A stretch of 19,701 nucleotides of DNA. Origin: MAG-121220-bin8 sp964433845. GTDB lineage: Bacteria > Bacteroidota > Bacteroidia > Flavobacteriales > Flavobacteriaceae. The notes beneath the pieces were generated by a model. The model made no database searches. It was not told where the DNA came from and saw nothing but the letters and a program-made list of their open reading frames with translations. Each line of letters opens with the position of its first letter. Position 1 is the stretch's first letter. Below are positions 1-6,978 of the stretch, piece after piece. The DNA lies in contig CAYSTA010000030.1 of NCBI GenBank assembly GCA_964433845.1, positions 1 to 19,701 of the forward strand, in the 5' to 3' direction. The position numbers were made by a program, and so were the translations under genes.

Positions 1-2561
1 TTTACCGTTAGAGATACTGTAGCTGCATCAACACTATTTTCAACATCAGTTAATTCATCATCAGCTACTCCTTTATCTCTTGCTTTAAATTTAAATGAAT
101 CCGAACCTACATAATTAGAATTTGGAGTGTAAGTTACTTTTGCAGTTCCTGAACTAACAACTAAAGAGGTTCCTCTTTTTATGGTATATTCTTCTCCAGA
201 TGCCATAATATCAGCACTAAGAGATAAGGTTGTATCACTATCAACTGCTTTAACATCAGCATATGTGTTATCAGTTGTGTTAATAAGAAAATCACCAGGA
301 ATAACTGTACTTGTAAAATTTTGAGAACTATCTTCTAGCTTATCAGTATTAGCCGAAGTTGTTGTTCCTGAATCTTTAGTTACTAATGTAACAGCAGAAT
401 TGCCATTATTTTTATCTGTCAAAGTTCCATTAGCTGGTAAAGAATAAATTAAAAAATTTAAATTGGTGTCAGCGTTATCTACATCTGTTCCAGCAAGATC
501 AATATCCTTAGCAACATCTTCATCACTAGTTACAGATTGTCCGGTTGCGACAGGAGGATCATTATCGGGAATTATTGTTAAAGTTACCGTAGCGGGTACA
601 CTACTGGCTTTAGTGTCATGAACTATAAACTTAAATGAATCATTAACCACTACATCAGAGTTACTGTTATACTTTACCTTATTTGCAGTTAAAGTATGAG
701 GAATATCGGAAGATGTGATTTCTGTACCACCCTCAAAAAGCTTAGCAGTATTTAGCTCAGTGATTATATATACTAAATCTGCATCATTTCCATCACTATC
801 TGTTCCTGTTAAAGTAATTTCTTCAGTAGAAGTTACCTGCTCATACAATGTAAAAGATACATCTTGTGAATTAGCTACGGGAATAATTTGAGGTTCAAAT
901 AATTTGTAGGCCCTTACATGGCCTGAATTTGTTCCATTACCATCATTTTCATCAGCACCAATAGCTAATACTGATCCATCACCACTTAAAAAAACTCTTT
1001 GCCCTTTAGACTCATTATTACTTCCCGTACTTTGATCTTCATCTGCTTCTCCATCAAAATCATAACTTGCTGGAGATTGAACCCAACTAGTAGAAGCTGT
1101 ATCGTAATTATAAACCCTTACTCTCCCTTTATTTAAATAAGTTGACCCAGTTGTGGCATCATGGCCTGGCCCCATTATAGCAAGAGTATTTCCCTCATTA
1201 TCTAATGATAAGTGAGCACCAAAATAATCATACTTATCAGAACCTATTAGATCTGATCCAAGTGGTGAATAATTTGAGCCATCCCACTTATAAATACTAA
1301 CCTTTCCAACAAACTCACTTCCAGATCCTGCCACTCTATGGTAGGGCGCTCCAACCGCAACAATTAATCCATCACTACTTAAATCTACAGCAGCTCCAAA
1401 TTTTTCAGCAGATTTATCACCCAATAAGGTTGCTTTTACATCCCACTCTGTATTGGCTGAATCATATTCAAATATTTTAACTTGTCCCTTATTATTCGAT
1501 GAATAATCATGAGCACCAACTGCCATAATATTTCCGTTAGCACTCAAAGAAAGTCCCCAACTTAAATTATCTCCACTTTCACCATATAGGGCAGTCTCAT
1601 TTCCAAGGGAGTTCCAGTTCGTACCATCATAACGATAAACTACAACTCTACCCGAATTGTTTCCACCAGATCTATCAAACCAAATATCACTAACAGCTAA
1701 AGTTTTTCCATCACTACTGAGCCTAACATCATTTCCAAATTGCTCTGAGACAGCTTTGTTTGAACCAGATGAAACAATATTTGGAGTTATTGTACTCATT
1801 GTATCCCAAGTAGTAGTTGCTGAATTGTATTGATATACTTTAACTTGACCAGCATTTGTAGTTCCTATTGCATCATCATTATAAGGAATTCCAACTGCTA
1901 AAATTGTACCATCACCACTTAAAGAAACACTTGATCCAAAATAATCTTTTTCAGCAGTTCCATCAATATCTTCTCCCAATTTCGACCATCCATTAGCAAC
2001 TGTGTACTTGTAAACCCTTACACTTCCTTTATCAGAATCTGTTGTGCCAGCATCATTAAATGGAGCACCTACTGCCATTATAGTACCATCCTCACTTAAA
2101 GAAACAGCACGCCCAAAATTATCTCCTGCTGCTTCTCCATTAATTTCAGAACCTATTGCTGTAGGTGGATTAAGATAGGAATCAAACACTTCAACACTAA
2201 CTGTTTTAGTATCACTATCTCCATCAGAATCTGTTACCTTATATGTGAAAGAATTAGTTCCAGAAAAAATGTATTTATGATTTTCATCAGAATGAGGAAC
2301 AAATGTTACCGAATTACCTGACAATGAACCTCCCGCACTAACAACAGCATCACTATTATTATGATCTTTTAATGTTCCATGAGTAGGTAATGTAACAATT
2401 GTATAGGTTAAGGTATGAAACTCTGCATCTGAGCCAACTAAGTGAATCAGGCCATTTGTATCTTTAAAATGAGCAGCAGACACATCTGATGCTATAGGCT
2501 TAGTCTGAGAAAAAACTAATCCGGAAAATAAAAAAAGTAAAGAAAAAAGTATTTTTCTCAT
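1..2561 (-). CDS. Large secreted FG-GAP propeller / cadherin-like surface protein, C-terminus beyond window
   Basis: This is an open frame of 853 codons from ATG at 2561 to the left edge, with no stop. The first 19 residues (MRKILFSLLFLFSGLVFSQ) are a typical flavobacterial signal peptide. Residues about 22-125 form a cadherin-like module (LPTHGTLKD, then NSFTYKVTDSDGDSD). Residues about 136-553 hold seven FG-GAP-type repeats of the form FG..V.LS.DG..LAVGAP......G.V.VY.Y, which should fold as a seven-bladed integrin-alpha-like propeller. Residues about 556-664 and 665 onward are further cadherin-like modules; the last is interrupted at about 739-796 by another module. Such proteins are surface-bound or released, and often end in a type IX secretion signal, which would lie outside the window. 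The 56-base gap to the upstream gene leaves room for its own promoter. Exact role (adhesion, polymer binding) is unknown; architecture is confident. Confidence 0.88.
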   Translation of the reverse strand, partial: MRKILFSLLFLFSGLVFSQTKPIASDVSAAHFKDTNGLIHLVGSDAEFHTLTYTIVTLPTHGTLKDHNNSDAVVSAGGSLSGNSVTFVPHSDENHKYIFSGTNSFTYKVTDSDGDSDTKTVSVEVFDSYLNPPTAIGSEINGEAAGDNFGRAVSLSEDGTIMAVGAPFNDAGTTDSDKGSVRVYKYTVANGWSKLGEDIDGTAEKDYFGSSVSLSGDGTILAVGIPYNDDAIGTTNAGQVKVYQYNSATTTWDTMSTITPNIVSSGSNKAVSEQFGNDVRLSSDGKTLAVSDIWFDRSGGNNSGRVVVYRYDGTNWNSLGNETALYGESGDNLSWGLSLSANGNIMAVGAHDYSSNNKGQVKIFEYDSANTEWDVKATLLGDKSAEKFGAAVDLSSDGLIVAVGAPYHRVAGSGSEFVGKVSIYKWDGSNYSPLGSDLIGSDKYDYFGAHLSLDNEGNTLAIMGPGHDATTGSTYLNKGRVRVYNYDTASTSWVQSPASYDFDGEADEDQSTGSNNESKGQRVFLSGDGSVLAIGADENDGNGTNSGHVRAYKLFEPQIIPVANSQDVSFTLYEQVTSTEEITLTGTDSDGNDADLVYIITELNTAKLFEGGTEITSSDIPHTLTANKVKYNSNSDVVVNDSFKFIVHDTKASSVPATVTLTIIPDNDPPVATGQSVTSDEDVAKDIDLAGTDVDNADTNLNFLIYSLPANGTLTDKNNGNSAVTLVTKDSGTTTSANTDKLEDSSQNFTSTVIPGDFLINTTDNTYADVKAVDSDTTLSLSADIMASGEEYTIKRGTSLVVSSGTAKVTYTPNSNYVGSDSFKFKARDKGVADDELTDVENSVDAATVSLTV

Positions 2562-2617
2562 ACTATAAATATAATATTCATTCTTGAATGTTTACTAATA
2601 AATAGAATAAGAAAAAG

Positions 2618-3283
2618 CTATTTTTTTGAATATTTTATTATTTTTTCAAATTCAAATTGAAAGAATCCATTTTTGCCACTAGAGATTTGATAAATCATGG
2701 CTTTAGAAATATCACTAGCATGAATAGATTTATATTTAGTTAAACTTCCAAAAAGCAAGGGGCTTATAATAGAAAATATATATTTTGCTATTTGTTCAAA
2801 AATTCTACTTTCTTTTCTATTCCCTAATATAATTCCAGGTTTCATTATACTTACGTGATCAAAAGATAATTTAGCTAATTCTTCTTCTAATTTTCCCTTA
2901 GTTCTAGGGTATAATAAATTAGACTTAGAATTTGATCCAACAGAAGATACTACAGAAATTCTTTTTACTCCGTAATCACTAGCAATTCTAGCTAGATTTA
3001 TACAATAGTGATAATCAACTTTTTCAAAATTTTTTGCGCTTCCAGCTTTTTTTCTTGTAGTTCCTAGTGCAATATAAAGGTGATCTATTTCCTTTAAAAT
3101 ATCTTCATTTTCTAGATTATCAAAATCTACTATTACATTAGAAACATTATTTTTTGAAAATTTAATTTCTCTTCTAGATATAGAAATAACTTTTGGGTAT
3201 AATTCTGATAAATATTCTATTAGATAAGATCCCACTAGGCCAGAAGATCCAGCAACACATGGGATTTTTTTTTCATCTATCAT
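2618..3283 (-). CDS. NAD(P)-binding epimerase-like oxidoreductase (atypical SDR, TIP30/YraR-like)
   Basis: The 221-residue protein starts with a Rossmann nucleotide-binding motif, GSSGLVG, at residues 12-18, followed by ISRR at about 35-38 where a dinucleotide phosphate could bind. Residues 70-75 (YIALGT) and 111-116 (VVSSVG) match the conserved strands of atypical short-chain dehydrogenases, and Y125-x3-K129 is the expected catalytic pair. Length and the KPG segment near residue 148 resemble the small TIP30/YraR-type branch rather than true sugar epimerases. No signal peptide is seen, so it is cytoplasmic. Its ATG shares one base with the TAA of the glycerol facilitator gene (TAATG), which indicates translational coupling as the last gene of the glycerol operon. 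Substrate is unknown; a role with glycerol or dihydroxyacetone phosphate metabolism is only suggested by position. Confidence 0.8.
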   Translation of the reverse strand: MIDEKKIPCVAGSSGLVGSYLIEYLSELYPKVISISRREIKFSKNNVSNVIVDFDNLENEDILKEIDHLYIALGTTRKKAGSAKNFEKVDYHYCINLARIASDYGVKRISVVSSVGSNSKSNLLYPRTKGKLEEELAKLSFDHVSIMKPGIILGNRKESRIFEQIAKYIFSIISPLLFGSLTKYKSIHASDISKAMIYQISSGKNGFFQFEFEKIIKYSKK

Positions 3284-4017
3284 TACATAATAAAATTATA
3301 TAATAATCCTGCTGTAATTGCTCCAGAAAAAGGTCCAAAAACAGGAATCCAACTATAGGACCAATCAGCATTTTTATTTTTTCTAGGTAGTAGTGAATAA
3401 ACTAGTCTAGGTCCAAAATCTCTTGCTGGATTAATAGCAAATCCTGTTGTCCCACCTAATGTCATTCCAATAACCCAAACTAATATACCTACAGGAAGTG
3501 CAGCTAAAGCTCCTAATCCAAAATTAACAACCTCTCCTTGGATCTCTAAATTTGGTTCTACTATATAAAAAATTCCAAAAACTAAAATAAATGTTGCAAC
3601 AGCTTCACTGAAAAAATTATTCTTATAATTCTTTATTGCAGGTCCTGTACAAAAAGATCCTCTTACAGTATTTTCATTATCTGTTGCTCTATAATGATCA
3701 ATGTAAACCAAGTATGCTAACCAACTTCCAAAAATTGCTCCCAAAAGTTGAATAAATATGTAGGTCGGAACTAGAGACCAAGAAAATTTACCTATAGTGG
3801 CTAAACCAATTGTAACTGCAGGATTTAAGTGTGCGCCACTAAATTGGCCAGTGATAAATACCGCAACAAATACTGAAAGTCCCCAGGCCATACTTACTAA
3901 AACCCAATTGGAATTCTCACTTCCAATAGTGTTTTTTAAACTTGTATTTGCATTTACTCCAACACCAAGTAACATTAAAATTGTTGTACCAATAAATTCC
4001 GCTAAAAAAGAGTCCAT
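3283..4017 (-). CDS. glpF: Glycerol uptake facilitator (aquaglyceroporin)
   Basis: The 244-residue protein is an MIP-family channel of the inner membrane that lets glycerol diffuse into the cell. Both half-helix motifs are present: HLNPAVT (NPA at 65-67) and AINPARDFGPR (NPA at 196-198). The Asp after NPAR (D200) marks the glycerol-conducting subgroup. By alignment from memory with E. coli GlpF, the selectivity filter residues W48, F200 and R206 correspond to W45, F193 and R199 here, so glycerol rather than water is the expected cargo. Six hydrophobic segments are visible. The loop near residues 107-133, with the FCTGP stretch, is longer than in water channels, as usual for glycerol channels. 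The gene starts two bases after the glpD stop and overlaps the next gene by one base. Confidence 0.95.
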   Translation of the reverse strand: MDSFLAEFIGTTILMLLGVGVNANTSLKNTIGSENSNWVLVSMAWGLSVFVAVFITGQFSGAHLNPAVTIGLATIGKFSWSLVPTYIFIQLLGAIFGSWLAYLVYIDHYRATDNENTVRGSFCTGPAIKNYKNNFFSEAVATFILVFGIFYIVEPNLEIQGEVVNFGLGALAALPVGILVWVIGMTLGGTTGFAINPARDFGPRLVYSLLPRKNKNADWSYSWIPVFGPFSGAITAGLLYNFIM

Positions 4018-4019
4018 AA

Positions 4020-5522
4020 TTATATTTTATATAGGTTAGTTAATTTATAAAAAGATTTCAATTGTTTATTTTCCCAGATTTCATCTTTCAAAAGTTCATT
4101 AGCCATAATTTCAACAACAATCGGGGCTATTTTAATACTTTCTTCAACATCTAAAAATAAGCATCTAGTACGACGTGACATAATATCATCTAGATTAATT
4201 GCCATTTCGTTTTTGACAAAATGAATTATTAATGATTTTGAAATATAAAATTTATCGCTTAATGATTTTTCTGAAAAATCAATATGCTTTAATCCATTAA
4301 CAATCTTTATATTTTTTGTTGGACTTTCAATAGTATTCAAACCAAATTTGCTAATTAGATAATCTATAGTGTCTTCTGCAATTTTTCTATAAGTAGTCCA
4401 TTTGCCACCAATTACACTTATTAAACCTGACTCACTAATAACAATCTTGTGTTTTCTTGATAAATCTTTAGATTTTATTTTTTTTGAATTTGACACTAAG
4501 GGCCTTAATCCTACAAATATTGTTTTAATATCTGACCTTTTAGGTTTAACATTAAAAAAATCTTTAGCATTATTTAAAATATATTCTACCTCTTCCTCTT
4601 TTGCAACTGGATCAAATACAGGTTCTTTTACTTGCCGATCTGTTGTTCCTAAAATAACATGATTTAACCAAGGTATGGCAAAGAGAACTCTTCCGTCTGA
4701 CGTGTTGGGAACTAAGAATCCGAAATCTCCATTTAGAAATTTTTTATCAATAATCAAATGAATCCCTTGACTTGGTTTTATAATAGATTCTTGTTGGATT
4801 GAATCTAAATTAATTATTGATTGAGAAAATACTCCAGTACAATTGATAACGGACTTAGCCTTTATATTATAATATTTACCATCAATGGAATCCAATACTT
4901 TTACTCCACTTACTTTATTGTTTTCTTTTAAAAAATCCTCAACTGACATGTAGTTTAACATTACAGAGTTAAATTTCAATGATGTTAATGCCAAATCAAT
5001 ACCTAATCTAGAATCATTAAATTGACCATCATAATAAATTATACCACCTTTCAATTTATTTTTATTAAGATTTGGAATATAATCTAGAGCAGTTTTAGAA
5101 TCTATTCTTTTTGACTTTGAAAAAATATAATTTCCGGATATTAAATCATATAGTTTTAAACCTATCCAATAGTAAAACATTGACCAATATTTGTATACAG
5201 GTATAATAAAGCCAATTTGTTTTACTATATGTGAAGCATTTTTAATTAAGAGGTCTCTTTCTTTTAATGACTCATAAACTAAAGAAAATTGAAATTTTTC
5301 TAAATATCTTATTCCCCCATGAATCAATTTAGTACTTCTTGATGAAGTTCCTTTACAAAAATCATGTTTTTCAAAAAGAGCTACTGAAAATCCTCTAGAT
5401 GATGCATCTAAAGCACATCCTAAACCTGTAGAACCTCCTCCAATAATAATAACATCAAATACTTTGGTATTTTTTAATAAATCTAAATTATTGTCTCTAT
5501 TTAATTTTCTTAATTCTTTCAT
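4020..5522 (-). CDS. glpD: FAD-dependent glycerol-3-phosphate dehydrogenase
   Basis: This enzyme oxidises glycerol 3-phosphate to dihydroxyacetone phosphate and passes electrons to the quinone pool at the inner membrane face. The frame is open up to 5603, but I choose ATG 5522 (protein of 500 residues) because the family begins shortly before the FAD-binding strand, and the extra 27 residues would lie wholly inside glpK. From this start, the FAD motif IIIGGGSTG is at 25-33 and the family signature GTSSRST...HGGIRYLE is at 58-75. The C-terminal DAO_C-type helical domain ends with a W-x3-Q-x6-L pattern near the last 20 residues. Length equals that of E. coli GlpD (501). The chosen start overlaps the end of glpK by 26 bases in another frame, consistent with coupled translation. 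Confidence 0.93.
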   Translation of the reverse strand: MKELRKLNRDNNLDLLKNTKVFDVIIIGGGSTGLGCALDASSRGFSVALFEKHDFCKGTSSRSTKLIHGGIRYLEKFQFSLVYESLKERDLLIKNASHIVKQIGFIIPVYKYWSMFYYWIGLKLYDLISGNYIFSKSKRIDSKTALDYIPNLNKNKLKGGIIYYDGQFNDSRLGIDLALTSLKFNSVMLNYMSVEDFLKENNKVSGVKVLDSIDGKYYNIKAKSVINCTGVFSQSIINLDSIQQESIIKPSQGIHLIIDKKFLNGDFGFLVPNTSDGRVLFAIPWLNHVILGTTDRQVKEPVFDPVAKEEEVEYILNNAKDFFNVKPKRSDIKTIFVGLRPLVSNSKKIKSKDLSRKHKIVISESGLISVIGGKWTTYRKIAEDTIDYLISKFGLNTIESPTKNIKIVNGLKHIDFSEKSLSDKFYISKSLIIHFVKNEMAINLDDIMSRRTRCLFLDVEESIKIAPIVVEIMANELLKDEIWENKQLKSFYKLTNLYKI

Positions 5523-6969
5523 TCCAGTTGTCAACAGCAAGTTTATCATTATGATCTTTTGGCATAAATTCACGATCAATTTGCCATATGTTTTTAAGTT
5601 CATCTATTGATGACCAAAAACCTGAAGCAAGTCCTGATAAAAAAGCAACACCCAATGCAGTTGTTTCGGTCAATTTAGGTCTTACTACATTAGCATTTAA
5701 GAAATTTGATTGAATTTGCATTAAAAGATTATTATTACTTGCTCCCCCATCAACTTTTAGGATATTAAACTTTGTACCTGAATCTTTCTCCATTTCAACA
5801 ATTATTTCTCTAGAACGTAATGCAATGGCTTCAAGAGCAGCCCTAGCAATATGACCCTTTTTAGTTCCTCTTGTTATACCCATTATTGCACCAGTAGCAT
5901 TTGGATTCCAGTAAGGGGCTCCAAGCCCTGAAAGAGCGGAAATAAAGGTAACTCCTCCACTGTCTTCAACTGTTTCGGCAAGTGCTTCTATTTCTGGTGA
6001 TTCTTTAATAATGTTTAACTGATCTCTTAACCATTGTACTAATGCTCCTGCAATGAAAACACTACCCTCCAAAGCATAAACTGTTTCATCTTTAATTTTC
6101 CAAGCAATAGTTGTTAGCATTTTATTATTAGATTTTACTGCTTTATTTCCTGTATTCATCATACAAAAACAACCTGTTCCATAAGTGTTTTTAACGTCAC
6201 CTGGTTTAATACACATCTGACCAAATAATGCAGCTTGTTGATCACCAGCTATACCACAAATTGGAATTTCAGCATCTAAAATTGACCTGTCAATTAATCC
6301 TACTTTTTGAGAACTATCTAAAACTTTAGGCAACAAATTTTTAGGAACATTTAATGTTGCAAGCAATTCATTATCCCATTGTAATGAGTGTATATTAAAA
6401 AGCAAGGTTCTACTAGCGTTAGTATAGTCAGTAACATGGTGTTTTTTATTTGTTAAATTCCATATCAACCATGAGTCAATTGTTCCAAATAGCAAATCAC
6501 CCTTTTCTGCAGACTCACGAATTTTATTGTCTGAATCTAAAATCCATTTGATTTTTGTTCCTGAAAAATAGGCATCTAGAACCAATCCCGTTTTATCATA
6601 AAACATTTCTGTATAACCATTTTTATCTAAATCATCACATATTGATGAGGTTCTTCTATCTTGCCAAACAATAGCGTTGTATACTGGTTCACCAGTATTC
6701 TTATTCCAGATTACAGTAGTTTCTCTTTGATTAGTAATTCCAATTGAATCAATTTCATCAACATTAATTTTAGATTTTTCAACTACATCATGAATTGCTT
6801 TTAATTGAGTTTCCCAAATTTCTATTGGATCATGTTCTACCCAGGATTCTTTTGGAAATATTTGTGTGAATTCAAACTGTGAAATAGAAATTTGAGTTCC
6901 TTTTTTATCAAAAATAATGGCTCTTGAACTTGTCGTTCCAGCATCAATGGCTAATACATATTTTTTCAT
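5497..6969 (-). CDS. glpK: Glycerol kinase
   Basis: This FGGY-family sugar kinase phosphorylates glycerol with ATP in the cytoplasm, trapping it after entry through GlpF. The 490 residues align over the full length of the family. Visible are the phosphate-binding loop DAGTTSSRAIIFD (9-21), glycerol contacts in NQRET (80-84) and WVEHD (43-47), the Y-x-SGTK segment (134-139), the catalytic base D243 in GIAGDQQAALFGQ, and the ATP-site motif DGGASNNNLLMQ (407-418). The Arg that binds the inhibitor fructose 1,6-bisphosphate in E. coli (R236, nine residues before the catalytic Asp) is Glu234 here. The HPr-phosphorylated His loop of Gram-positive enzymes is also absent. Nine bases separate it from the upstream DUF4838 gene, and it overlaps glpD by 26 bases. 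Confidence 0.97.
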   Translation of the reverse strand: MKKYVLAIDAGTTSSRAIIFDKKGTQISISQFEFTQIFPKESWVEHDPIEIWETQLKAIHDVVEKSKINVDEIDSIGITNQRETTVIWNKNTGEPVYNAIVWQDRRTSSICDDLDKNGYTEMFYDKTGLVLDAYFSGTKIKWILDSDNKIRESAEKGDLLFGTIDSWLIWNLTNKKHHVTDYTNASRTLLFNIHSLQWDNELLATLNVPKNLLPKVLDSSQKVGLIDRSILDAEIPICGIAGDQQAALFGQMCIKPGDVKNTYGTGCFCMMNTGNKAVKSNNKMLTTIAWKIKDETVYALEGSVFIAGALVQWLRDQLNIIKESPEIEALAETVEDSGGVTFISALSGLGAPYWNPNATGAIMGITRGTKKGHIARAALEAIALRSREIIVEMEKDSGTKFNILKVDGGASNNNLLMQIQSNFLNANVVRPKLTETTALGVAFLSGLASGFWSSIDELKNIWQIDREFMPKDHNDKLAVDNWNERIKKIK

Positions 6970-6978
6970 AATTCTTTT

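Noticed and set aside
1..2561. FG-GAP and cadherin-like repeats as a DNA-level tandem repeat
   Set aside because: The repeats are similar only at the protein level; the underlying DNA copies are too diverged to be a recent tandem expansion.
2579..2590. Short inverted repeat CATTC-TT-GAATG between the surface protein and the epimerase-like gene
   Set aside because: The stem is only five bases with a two-base loop and no T run on the minus strand, too weak to call a terminator.
3797..4039. Plus-strand open frame opposite glpF
   Set aside because: It is the antisense of the conserved glpF sequence, has no recognisable domain and no start context.
5523..5603. N-terminal extension of 27 codons in the glpD frame
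   Set aside because: It lies entirely inside glpK, has no family similarity, and the protein from ATG 5522 already has the normal length of the family.
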